From positions 2,046,001 to 2,110,000 of the forward strand of contig JANTUC010000007.1 in the NCBI GenBank assembly GCA_026873275.1: a stretch of DNA of 64,000 bases, read 5' to 3'. Source of the DNA: Pseudopithomyces maydicus. Its lineage: Eukaryota > Ascomycota > Dothideomycetes > Pleosporales > Didymosphaeriaceae. This document shows positions 31,693 to 43,158 of this stretch, in pieces; position 1 is the first letter of the stretch; every line of letters begins with the position of its first letter. Under the pieces are notes generated by a model. The model was not told where the DNA came from, did no database searches, and worked only from the letters and a program-made list of their open reading frames with translations. The position numbers and the translations under genes were made by a program.

Positions 31693-32962
31693 TGTACCTC
31701 CTGGTCGAGCAACGCCTTCTTCTCCTGTGAGGCATTGTTAATATTTTTGAAGGGTGCAGAGGATGACCGTTCGCTTACCAGCTGCTCAATGAACTCGAGG
31801 AAACTCTTTCCGGGTCGGCTGGCTCGACTCAGTTCGCTATGTCGACTGAGGTTGATTTGACGATAGTCCCTCTTGAACAAAGTCTATACTCTTCCCCTCT
31901 TCTGTTTGCTGCGACATTGTCAATCGAGCGAACACATCTGGCCACGAATTGTCTATGGGGCTGCCCGACAGCATAATACAGGTGTCGCAGCGGGTCCTCA
32001 GTTCTGCTACTGCCTCGAACGTTATCGATCTTTCGTTTTTTACGGCGTTGACTTCATCCAAGACAAGGTATGGGGATTTTATGCCGTTCGTAGAGTCGAA
32101 TATGCCCGAAAAGAGTGAAAGGATCGGGCGCTCCGGTAAGGTGGCCCCGCCGTTCTCGTTGGCGTATGCAACGTCGTGAAGATACTTCATTTTCCTCTTC
32201 CACTGGTGCATGACGAAATTGTAGGACACAACCACGACATCGAACTGCATCAAGTTGGTCGGTAGTACTGTCGGGTCGCGGAGCATTATGACACGGACAG
32301 AGCCCTGTGTTTTGTCAGCGTCCAATACTCGGAATGTGATAAGGGTGAACCAACCGTCGCGAAGAATCTGCTAAATTCCTCGCTCCACTGTTCCACGCAG
32401 CTTGCAGGCACGACAACGATCGAAAATCGATTTGCTGATGGTATGGCTTTCACAATTGCCATCATGGCGGGTAATGTTTTTCCGAGCCCTGATGGGTCGG
32501 CGATTAGAATCCCTTTGCTTGACATGTTCCGAACTCGCTCGATCAGGCCTAGAGCTCTGTATTGGTGAGACCGTGGCTGGATAGCCAGATTGGGGCATGG
32601 TGTCGGGAAGCCCGCCTCCAGTGGGGCATGTAGGGATTTCTGTAAGAGCATCAGTAGATTGAAAATCAATGTCGGACACTGTCCAATACTGACGATTTGC
32701 GTTGCGATGGAGTTCAGCCATGTATATGGTTGGTCTTCATCGAGTTCCATGTCGTCGTCGTCGTCGTCGTCGTCGTTGTATTGTCCATCTTCGTCCTCTT
32801 GGACGAACAACGATGGCGAATTTCATTGTTTGAGCTCTCTACCAAGCCGTCTCCACCTGTTATATGGGCGAGAAGTACGTGTCGCGCAGGGTCCGATACT
32901 TTGCCGGGGTCATTCCTCATGCGCGTGACCAGTTGGTCGATAGCTCGGATGGCGGGTTCCAT
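31641..32962 (-). pseudogene. N-terminal half of a SNF2-family ATPase/helicase, broken
   Basis: Reading on the - strand from about 32962 (MEPAIRAIDQ...), an acidic Asp-rich stretch precedes the helicase N-lobe. Walker A is the PSGLGKT in GILIADPSGLGKTLPAMM, followed by SIVVVPASCVEQWSEEF (motif Ia region), VVVSYNFVMHQWKRKM, a Walker B region reading LVLDEVNAVKNE in place of DEAH, and LSGSPIDNSWPDVFA (motif III). An intron at about 32350-32295 joins SRFFAT to GSVRVIML. After DFVQ the frame shifts once, and the homology ends near SFLEFIEQL (about 31790). Motifs IV-VI are missing on this strand and instead lie on the + strand from 33.5 kb. DEVN instead of DEAH suggests a divergent, possibly non-functional enzyme. 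Confidence 0.7.
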
Positions 32963-33076
32963 GATATGCGATGTTGGTGTTTGAGGAAGAACGGTCGAGA
33001 GTAGATGGATTGTGGTGGCTTTAAGTACTGCTGTGGCATGTCCCGAGGTCAGCGCTCTATCACCTGATAGTCGCCT

Positions 33077-33360
33077 AGCCACCTTTACCTCCTTCTCTTA
33101 CTTAGTTATCCTTCTCTTACCTAATAATCGCCTAGTCACCTTTACCTCCTTCTCTTACCTAATTATTACTTAGCTATCTTTACCTCCTTCTCTTACCTCC
33201 TTCTTTTACCTCCTTCTTTTACCTCCTTCTCTCACCTCCTTCTCTCACCTCCTTCTCTCACCTCCTTTTCTCACCTAGTAGTCGCCTAGCCACCTTCACC
33301 TCCTTCTCTCACCTGGTAGTCGCCTAACCACCTTCACCTTCTCTTACCTAGTCGCCACCT
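33077..33360. repeat. Pyrimidine-rich minisatellite
   Basis: Imperfect repetition of tacctccttctct, with interspersed tagtcgcctagccacctt units of varying length, covers about 280 bp between the two SNF2 halves. Copies become more uniform (cacctccttctct) in the middle. Confidence 0.85.
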
Positions 33361-33539
33361 AACCACCATCTTATATGCGACCAGCTGCCGTCTTGAACGC
33401 AACCAACCAATCTCTTCACACCTCTTCGTTACAATTTCTAGAAGCCCACGACATCCGGAAAAAGCAGGCAATGATGAGGATCCTCGGAGATGAGGATCCT
33501 CGGAGACGAGGATGACAGACACCCGGGTCGATGGAAGCC

Positions 33540-34417
33540 ACCAACTGTCCGACGTTTTCTAGCCTATGTTCAGTTAAGGAATTATTATATGTTGAGGCGA
33601 CCGGAGACCATCGTTACCCTACCACCACTGGTCGAAGAAGAGGTATATTTCTCATTGAACGCCGATGAGGAGGGCCAATCGAACGAGAAGTTCGAGACGT
33701 ACAAGACAGCGATGCGCATCGCCGCATCTGAACGAAAGAAAGACCCTCCATACAAAAGCCTCATCCATGCTCTGCAGCTAGCATGTCACCCAAAGCTCGT
33801 GGAGCTCATGCAGTTTATCTCATTTCAAGATGCAAGCAGGAAACGCCCATCAGACTACGAGGAAGACGTTCTATATGAAGCCGAAGATATCGCCCGATGG
33901 AGCGCCTGGCGACAAAATCTCAGAGACACTGGCAGTTGGACATCATATCGATGCCCTCATCAGAACCTTCAACCGATGTCGAGATCTGGACCCCGATTGT
34001 TGCGTGATCTTTTTCGACGAAAGCGTTTACTTTCTGGACATTTTGCAGATCGCACTAGAGTGCATGTACGAGCCAGTGGAATGCCTGCGATACGACGGAC
34101 GAGAAGCCCCGGTGAATCCAGAAAAAGCACTACTCATGTCTCGCGCAGCGGGAGGAATCGGGCTGAATATTGCATGGGCCAACATGGTCATCCAATGCGG
34201 TCCATGGTGGAAAAGTGAGTGGGAAGAGCAAGCAAAGAAACGAGCATGGAGGCCCGGACAGACTAGATCTGTCCTATCCATTACCCTGTATGCCGAGAAC
34301 TGTTCAGCGGAACAGTACAAGACAAAAATTCGTACCGAAAGCACAAATTCAACAACAAGGCGGTGCAGGCAATTACCAGGAACGATGGTGAAATGCCGAG
34401 GGTATGGGATGACCTAG
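33540..34417 (+). pseudogene. C-terminal half of a SNF2-family ATPase/helicase, broken
   Basis: On the + strand, FLAYVQLRNYYMLRRPETIV (the RRxK/E linker that follows the N-lobe in SNF2 enzymes) leads into a C-lobe with ALQLACHPKLVELM. After a frame change near 33915 come HHIDALIRTFNRC, CCVIFFDESVYFLDIL, RYDGREAPVNPEKALLMS and the motif V/VI block AAGGIGLNIAWANMVIQCG through RAWRPGQTRSV. The frame change goes one base forward, so it is not of the simple missing-base type seen elsewhere. There is no start or N-lobe on this strand. Together with the - strand piece this looks like one gene split by a local inversion. Confidence 0.7.
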
Positions 34418-34429
34418 AATAGCTAGTTA

Positions 34430-34968
34430 GCTTAGCTATCGTGAACTCATTATTATTAAATTTATTATATTTAGTTTACTCTTAGTGGCTGGAGTTGGCA
34501 CAACTTGTACAGGTTTTTATAATGTTAATCAAAGACTATAAAGACCAATGGTTGAATTGTCCGAACGTGCTTGCCCTCTAAGGCACTTCCTTCCTCTTTC
34601 GGAAAGATAACATTTGCATCAATTTACCATCCATAGTCAAACAGAAAAAACCAAGAACTGAGCAAGAGATGATGTCAGCGCCCAATAGCGTGAGACGGTA
34701 GCTTTGCAAGGGTTGTCGTCACGCCGTTGTTTACCGGTTGCTCCTGGCAACGCACCACTGGCGCCGATCCTGCGCACGCGAACCGTCAAGTCTCACTCCA
34801 ACCCACCACCGCCGCATCCCTACAACGAACAGCCGCCGGGATCCCACCGCGCCTTATGTATGGAAAACTAACACTACAGTCGACATTCGCTATCCCGACG
34901 TCAATCTCACCAAGTACGCGCCCGCATAGCTTGAGGTAGCCCGCGACCGACGCGTCACCTCCCCCAAA
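34430..34968. other. Intergenic, MPS1 promoter side
   Basis: The first 100 bp are AT-rich (tattattaaatttattatattta). Closer to MPS1 the sequence is C-rich leader. No gene is seen. Confidence 0.4.
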
Positions 34969-36853
34969 ATGGCCACAGCATCACCCACCCCAATGGGATC
35001 CTACAGCAGCCTCGGCCGCATGCGCTCACATTCGAATATTCGGTCGCGCAGAGATTCGCCACTCAGTGTACTGGGCCAAAGTCAGGGCTTCGCCGCCAAT
35101 GCGCCTATGATGCAAAATATTGACATTGGCGACTCGTCCGACGACGAGATCCCGCAGCCCATGAAGCTGAGCGCATTGACAACAGCGCTGCTGGCACAAA
35201 ACGAGGCAAACTCGCCTGAAAAGACGCGGAAGCCAAAATTGCGCGTCTCCCGCAGTGGGTCTGGCACGCCAGTGCAGGACACAGTTACCCCCGCGCCCAG
35301 TTTGCGTATCAAGAGAGTGCCGCTGCGAGGCGCACCCATGCGAAGGTTCCGAAGAACCCCGCAAAGTGAAGATGAGAAGCACCCAGCTTCCCAGGACCAG
35401 GAGAACCTTGTGCCCATGTCAGCCGTCAAGGCAGATGCGCAGGACGCAGTCGACTCAGTAATGAAGGCCCCAGATTCGGTCATGAAAACGGCAGACCACG
35501 ACATGCAATCCCAACTCCAATCACAATCGCCTGTCCAGAGACAGGAAAGACCTATGCCGCTGCAGTCAATAAGCGCGAACACACCAAGAAGACCTGCGCC
35601 ACCACCTCCCCCACCAAAGATGTCTGTGCTGGAGACAGCGACCGCATCGGCTGGTGCTGCAACAACCAAGACAAGAGAACGGAAGAAAAGAAGCATTGTG
35701 ACGGTGAATCAGAAGAATTACCAACTCATGGACAGGATAGGAAAGGGAGGTAGCTCGGTTGTGATGCGTGTCATGGCAGAGAATTACAAGCTGCTTGCTT
35801 TGAAGAGGGTGAAGCTCGACGATGCTGACGAGGCTGCCGTTCGTGGGTACAAAGGCGAGATCGACCTGCTCGGAAAGCTCAAAAACGTGGAGAGGGTTGT
35901 ACGGTTGTACGACTACGAGGTTGACAACGACCGCCAAATTCTGCATGTGGTAAGCCAACTTTTTCGTCAACTCTGCATTTCCAAGAGACACAATCCCACA
36001 CTCTGCGCAATTACTGCATTGAATTGCTACATATACTAAACTGTTCCAGCTCATGGAGCTTGGTGAATCTGACCTCGCGCGCATCATCCGGCTCAAGCTC
36101 GACGGCGTCGATGCTCAATTGGACCTCAGCTTCACCCGCTATTACTGGAAAGAAATGCTTGAATGCGTCGGCGCAGTCCACGAATACGACATTGTCCACT
36201 CTGACCTCAAGCCCGCCAACTTCGTCCTCGTCCAAGGATCACTCAAACTCATCGATTTTGGCATCGCCAACGCCATCGAAACCGACCACACCGTCAACGT
36301 TCACCGAGATTCCCACGTTGGCACCCCAAACTACATGTCCCCCGAAAGCCTCGAAGACAGCGCCGGTGGCGCCCGCGGCAAACTCCAAAACGGCGAAGGC
36401 CCGAAAGATATGAAGCTCGGAAAACCTAGCGACGTCTGGAGTCTGGGATGCATCCTGTATCAAATGGTCTACGGCCAGCCACCCTTCGCCCACATCCCCA
36501 ACCAAATGGGCCGCGTCCTCGCCATCGTAAACCGCGACTACGCAATCCAGTACCCAGACCACGGCGTAGGCGACGTCCGCATTCCCCCAGGCCTCAAGCG
36601 CACTCTCCGCCAGTGCCTCAACCGCGACCCCTCACAGCGCCCAACCATCAAGCAGCTTCTCGCCGGCGAGGACTCCTTCATCTACCCCGAGGCCAACGGC
36701 CTGTGCATCCCCGAGCACATGCTCGCGCAGATCATCCAGCGCGTTGCGGACCGCTGCCGGGACCCCCACAAGCCGCCCGTCACCGAGGAGGAGATAAAGC
36801 AGTACCCGGCGAGTTTCTACCAGAAGATTCGAGAGCTGCTCGAGACACCGTGA
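34969..36853 (+). CDS. MPS1: Dual-specificity spindle-checkpoint kinase Mps1/TTK
   Basis: Exons are 34969-35949 and 36050-36853, giving 594 residues. A long, disordered Ser/Pro-rich N-terminus (residues 1-240) with a PPPPPPP run is followed by a kinase domain from about residue 245. It contains the glycine loop GKGGSSVVMRV, the ALKRVKL lysine, the Mps1-type catalytic loop HSDLKPANFVLVQG, the DFG motif IDFGIAN, and the activation loop with GTPNYMSPE. Mps1 phosphorylates Knl1/Spc105 MELT repeats at unattached kinetochores and, in some fungi, acts in spindle-pole-body duplication. The TPR region found in vertebrate TTK is not visible. The 100-nt intron sits between kinase subdomains V and VI. 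The gene is intact. Confidence 0.94.
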
Positions 36854-37817
36854 TGCGTACCATCTCTGTACATGTTTTGCATAACGACCTTTTCCTCTCC
36901 TGTGTTTGCGACGCGTTCGAGCGAGTGGGCATTTTGGCTTCCTCCCCCTTACCTTTCCTTTCCTTCTTGTATTGCATGCGTACTTTGTTTGTGGAGAGCC
37001 GGATGGACGGACGGACGGAGGGAATGGGCTTCCTCGATCGGCTGTGTTGTGTTGGTATTTGTACGTACGTATGCTCCGTTGTATACGCGCCAAAAGATCT
37101 ATTAATGATGGATGGGTGGGGGTTACGGTACTGGACTGGACTGGACTGGACTGGACTGGCGTTTTTTTTCTTGTTTTAATCCCGGCTGTGTTTTGCCTTA
37201 TTCCCCACGAGCGAGCGTGTGTTTTGAGGCAACGCGGCGCCTGCGCTTTTGGATTGTGGGCGTTACCAGGGGTACTTGTTTTGTTTTTTGGTGTTTATTT
37301 TTGCGAGGCGCGGGGGTTTGCATGATGCTCTTTTGTATATAGGGTTTTGGAAGAGCGGTGGATGGAGAGAGAAGGGTAGCTTGAAAGATGGAGTTTTTAC
37401 TGCAATTCTTTTGCTTTGGTTGAGTGATGGCGAGGCAGAGGCTGGGGTGGTGGGCGGTTGCTCGTATTCCCTGGTTGGTCGTGCGCTCAGCCACGTAACC
37501 CCTCTTTCTGTCTGACATCTCTGCTTCGCTTTCACTTATCTGTCTGACAAAATTCTCATCGTTCAGGATGTGGGCTTTTTGTGGTTCATTTGTTTGACAA
37601 CGTTGCGAGATACGTGTGATACCTCTGCTACACTAGCACTCCACAAGCTTGCCCGATTAACACGTTCATATACTTTACTGGGATGCAGGGCTTTGACTCA
37701 GCCTTGTGACGATCGATACACCAAGCCTACCAATACACACAAATTCCTTCATGTTTACGGACCTTACGACACCTCTTCTGCTCCTAGTGTTGGCCGACGA
37801 CGCACGTACATGAAGCA
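36854..37817. other. Intergenic with short simple repeats
   Basis: 960 bp between MPS1 and the NLR gene. It contains an actgg(actgg)n run (37130-37160: five copies of ctgga/actgg) and ggacggacgg words near 37010. No gene is seen. The NLR promoter is presumably in the last 200 bp. Confidence 0.45.
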
Positions 37818-40800
37818 ATGCGTCTCCTGAGACACGGCAAAGATGACGAACTTGAGCTCGTCGACTTCCGTGATGGCGTGGTGCCTCCATATGCGATACT
37901 TTCACATACCTGGGGAACCGATGAGGACGAAGTCACCTTTTCAGACCTCATGAAGGATACTGGTAGAACGAAATCAGGGTACTACAAGCTACGTGCCTGT
38001 GGAGGACAAGCGCGACAAGATAAAATCCAGTATTTTTGGGTTGACACATGCTGCATCAATAAAGAAGATAAGGCAGAGCTTTCACTGGCCATTCAATCCA
38101 TGTTCATTTGGTACAAGAATGCGTCAAAATGCTATGCGTACCTATCAGACATATCTACAAAAAAGAGGAAGTTTGATAGCACCGCCGACTGTGGTTTTAA
38201 TGAATCTGCTTTTAGGGCAAGTCGGTGGTTTACTCGTGGCTGGACACTTCAGGAGCTTCTCGCTCCAACTACCGTTGAATTCTTTTCCTCCGAATGGGAC
38301 CGACTTGGAGATAAGACATCACTACAGACACTTATACAAGAAATCACGGGTATCTCGTACAAAGCACTTGGCGGAGTTCCTCTTTCGCAATTCAGTGTAG
38401 ACGAAAGGCTGCAATGGAAAGGGGACAGGAAAACTGGACGCGAAGAAGATGCCTGGTACTCGCTCTCAGGGATCCTTGATGTACAGATCGCGCCAGCTTA
38501 CAGCGAAGGAGCAGCCAGTGCCTTCAAACGCCTCATGGACGAAGTCAAAAAGCTGAAAGAATGCCTACGAGACTTGCGAAATACCGACCCACGCGACGAC
38601 AAAAAACGAATCGAAGAAACCAAAGGTGGACTCTTCGTAGACTCGTATCGCTGGATCCTTGACAATTCGACTTTCCAGCAATGGAAAATCGACCAGAACA
38701 ACCAGTTACTGTGGATAAAGGGTAACCCTGGTAAAGGAAAAACAATGCTGCTCTGCGGCATCATAAATGAGCTGCATAGCTCAAAGTCCAATACAACCCA
38801 TTTGGCATATTTCTTCTGCCAAGCGACCGACTCGCGCATAAACAGCGCTACTGCTGTAATAAGAGGACTGCTATATATGCTTGTGAGTCAACAGCCGTCA
38901 CTTGCGTCCCACGTCCGCAAAAAGTATGATGAAGCTGGTAGAGTCCTATTTGAAGACGCAAATGCCTGGGTAGCTCTCACGGAAATTTTCAGAAATATTC
39001 TCCAGGATCCAACTCTAGAGAATACCTACCTGGTAGTCGATGCGCTGGATGAGTGCATTACGGCTTTACCAAATCTACTCAATTCAATTGCAACCTGGTC
39101 TTCTGCATCCTGCCGCGTTAAGTGGATTGTTTCCAGCCGCAACGAGCCAAGGATTGAGGAGCACCTCGAACGAGCGGGAGGCAAGATAAGATTGAGCCTT
39201 GAGCTGAATGCAGATCATGTTTCCACAGCCGTCAACTACTTCATCCAATGGAAGGTGCTGCAGTTGGTGGAGCAGAAGAGATATGATTCACAACTTCGAG
39301 ATGCCGTTCTGAGCCATCTGACATCAAACGCAAAAGACACATTCCTCTGGGTAGCGTTAGTTTGTCAAAGCCTTGAGCATACTGCAAAACGGAACGTTTT
39401 GAGGAAGTTGAAATCTTTCCCGCCGGGATTGAAAGAGCTCTACCAGCAGATGATGCAATACATTAGCGACTCAGACGACGCTAAAATCTGCAAGCAGATT
39501 CTAGCGCTGAACGCAGTGGTGTATCGACCGCTTGCGTTGAGTGAGCTTATGGTTTTTGCCGAACCATATGGATGTGTAGAGAACATAGCCGAGCTACGAG
39601 AGATTATTGGGCTTTGTGGGTCATTTCTTACTATACGTGAGAATATAATCTACTTTGTACATCAGTCTGCCCAGGATTATCTCTCTGAACAGGCATCCCA
39701 TGATATATGTCCTGAGGGTATTACTGCCACACATCGATTGATATGCTGTCAGTCAATCTCCCTATTGTCTGAAAAGTTGCATAGGGATATGTACAGCCTG
39801 AAAAAACCCGGTTTTCCTATTAATAACGTCACATTGCCTAACCCAGACCCATTGGAAACATCACGCTATTCCTGTTCTTATTGGATGGATCACCTTTGCA
39901 GCTCTAAACCTGACTTTGGAGCAGATGGGGACCTTCAGCTAACGAAACTTGTTAGTGAGTTCATGAAGAAAAAATACCTTTATTGGCTAGAAGGGCTCAG
40001 TCTGTGTAAGAGCGTAGCGAGAGGCATAAACTCTATTAATAAGCTATCCTCCATAGTCCAGGTATGTCATATAGGCAAATGCTTCAAGCCAACAATGCCA
40101 TTTCAGATACTAAGAAGTACAGGACTCACAGAACAATGACAATGATGAGTTTTCTAAGCGTGTTCATGATGCACGACGTTTCATCATGTATCATAAAGAG
40201 GCTATACAAAACTATCCACTGCAAACGTATGCCTCTGCATTATTGTTCAGTCCATCTGAAAGTGTCACTCGAAAGTCGTTCTGCCACGAAGAGCCAACAT
40301 CCATTACAGTTTGGCCAAAAATGAAAGACCGATGGGATGCTCGTCTACAGGTATTGGAACATGAGAATTGTGTCAAAGCCACCGTATCACCTGATTCGAG
40401 CCTTATAGCATCGCTATCTAAGAGCGAGATAAGACTCTGGGACGCAAATGATGGTGAATGCCTACAACTTGTCGATCTATACGCCCTTAGTGGAGCAGGA
40501 TATCATTGGGATGCCGCTTTGGCCTTTTCCAACGACTCGAAACGCCTAGGATTAACATCATCAGATACAATACTCATCTTTGATGTCGTCTATGGTGGTT
40601 ATTTGTGTCTGTCGGCATACCGAAAACATGACGTGCCACTTCATGCACCAGTGTTTTCTCAAAACTTAAAATTTTTAGCAGCACCTGTTTCACCTCGCGA
40701 CAAAAAATTGAATATCTGGGATGCTGCTAGCGGGGAGCGTATATCGATCATCTCAACCCCAAATCAAGATGATAAGGCAATTGTCACGTCTTATGCTTTT

Positions 40801-42234
40801 TTGCATGAGTCCACGAAGATTGTAGTGGGGTTTCAACACGAATCAGTAATATGGGACTTTCATGGCAACCATCATGTTAGAACAATCGATTTGTCCGGCA
40901 TTAACACAAAACCACTTATAACGCTCGTTCTCTCTTGTGATTCGGAGTTATTGGCTTGCGCATTTGAAAGTGGCAAAGTAGCGATTATTGACGTCAGTAG
41001 TGGCGAGTTCGTCCAAGAAATCGACGGGAACGTCGATGCAATAGGACCGCTATCCTTCTCTTACGACTCGAAATGGTTTGTAAGAGGAAGTGGAAGGGTC
41101 GATATCTGGGATCTTACGATTGGCTTGCGCGTGCGACAGTTTGATCGTGACGACGTTTTTCATCACTCAGTGATTTTCTACCGCGATTCAACAAAATTGT
41201 TGTCTGCCACCTTTAAAGGACTCACGATCTGGGAAAATAGCGGCGGTGAAACCATGGGCATAATTGATCCTGATTATATGGACACGATCGCCTTTGTTAT
41301 GTTCTCTCCAGACTCAACACTGCTTGCGATGTCATCGTTTGATTGTAAGATCAAGATATGGGATACGAATAGCAAAAACTGCTTAAACACGATTGAAAGC
41401 GTCAGCAACCAAATTGGGATGGTGGCTTTCTCTCACGATTCAACACGACTTGCATTTGCAGCAGAGAACAATACAATTGAGGTGTGGGAACTAGTCAGCA
41501 GCACATGCTTATTGTCGCTCAAGGGTCATGTTGATACTGTCACCTCGGTGACTTTTTCCCATGATTCCAATTTACTGGCATCTTCATCAGAAGACAGAAT
41601 GGTTAAGCTATGGAACGTTGAGAATGGCAAATGTTTGTCAACTTTCGAGGGCCACGAGAGGGACGTCAAGTTCGTAACCTTCCCAACCAACGATTCAACA
41701 CGGATAGCGTCGTTATCATTAGACCGGACTGTGAGGATCTGGGATACGAGAAGTCTTGAGTGTGTGCAGATCATTGATGAGCATGGCACTTTTTTGGACG
41801 AACCCTACTGTTTAGCATTTTCTCGTGATAGAACGAAGTTAGTTTCGATGTCTTACAACTGGTCTTACAACAGAATAAGACTATGGAACCTCAGGATATC
41901 AGAGTGCGTATCTGATTTTGAAGTCGACAGACTATTTTCAAAGGTGTCGTTCGATATTAGTGGCAGGTATCTTAACAGTAACATCGGTCCCGTGCTCATT
42001 CCGACTAGTTTGAATAAGGACGAATGTGCAGTTTCCCTGAGCTCTCTGGTACTAGATCGCCATCACATTAGGCTGAGCACGGATAAAAAATGGATCACAT
42101 ACGATTCCGAGAATGTTTTGTGGATGCCTCTGGAGTATCGTGCATTTCATACAGATGCTTCCGAGAGATCAATTGCTATTGCTGATAGAAACGAATTTTT
42201 CGTCGTCAATTGTACTTCAAGTAATCTTGAATAG
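37818..42234 (+). CDS. HET-NACHT-WD40 protein (fungal NLR / STAND, HET-E/HET-D type)
   Basis: Two exons, 37818-40061 and 40123-42234, encode 1451 residues. The acceptor at 40122 was chosen because it alone keeps the frame, giving ...SSIVQ-DSQNNDNDEF then HDARRFIMYHKEAI, the linker typical of this family. A HET domain covers about residues 20-170 (YAILSHTWG at its start, FWVDTCCIN in the middle, RGWTLQELLAP near its end). A NACHT ATPase follows, with Walker A GNPGKGKT near 301 and Walker B VVDALDE near 404. The C-terminal 640 residues hold about a dozen WD40 repeats. The WD40 repeats are diverged from one another. In Podospora, such proteins sense effector-like ligands through WD repeats and trigger incompatibility cell death through HET. 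The gene is intact and AT-richer than the core genes. Ligand unknown. Confidence 0.93.
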
Positions 42235-43158
42235 GTTCTTTCTGGTAGTAATATCATACACTCAAGGTGTTGTGGGAAGAACACCTCTGAGATGATGGAG
42301 TAAGGGGCGCACGCGTAATTTTTTCTCAGGTCGTTTTATACTCCCGCAACGACTAGAATCTGCGTCGCAGTATTGCAATAGTATTTTTTCATTTACTGTT
42401 TTGTTTTGTGTTTGGAAAAAGTCGCAGCAGAGTAGCTGCCTAGGTGAAAATGGTCAAAAAAAAAAGATTCATTTACATGATAGTAATTCGTAGACAATTG
42501 ATGAGTTCAATCAATGAATAGGGGAAAAAAGCATTAGCTCTGTTTGTGCTCTACGAGATAGGTGTAATATGTCCGGCTGATTGTGGTCACTAAATCATAG
42601 GGTATAGAAAGGGAATGTATGTATCACCTCATAATAAGCATACTTTGATCTGCAAGATTCAGAAAACACCCAAAAAGACTACTGAACGAGTTCAATAGGT
42701 CCATTTACATGCGGAATTAGGTAGACACTGTACCTGACTATTAGATCCGCCCTCTTACAAATGAACCTAAGCAGAATCGTGCGTCTTTCATACTTTTTCT
42801 TTTACTATAACAGCAATCTCTACGTCAACCTCGCAAAAACTCTCCGCGTGATACAGGAGACTGCTATAAGTTTCGACGAGACGAAAACATCACGCGCTTG
42901 GTTTCAGCCCCCATGTGCATGGCTTAAATCTATTTATGGAACGTAAGCGATCCTACGCCAAGCTTTAGGTGCAAGTTGGAGAGGAGACATGCGGATTGCA
43001 CCGGGTGTGACCAGCACTCCCACGTTTTTCTCGTCACTAGGTGGTGCAAGTCTCTCTTACAAACATCGCATCATCATTAAGACGCATATAACTATGGGAA
43101 ATACCTACCCCTTGTCTTTGTAGGTTAGGCAGTAAACGAAAGCTCAAGGGGATACGTC
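42235..43158. other. Intergenic, AT-rich
   Basis: 920 bp between two accessory genes, with several poly-A or poly-T runs (42458-42470, 42525-42535) and no recognisable gene or transposon terminus. Confidence 0.45.

Noticed and set aside
37993..38400. 135-codon frame overlapping the NLR gene
   Set aside because: Lies wholly inside the HET domain coding region in another frame.
37818..40139. HET-NACHT gene ending at 40139 and a separate WD40 gene from 40186
   Set aside because: A GT-AG intron at 40062-40122 joins them in frame and creates the family-conserved linker, so one gene is the better model.
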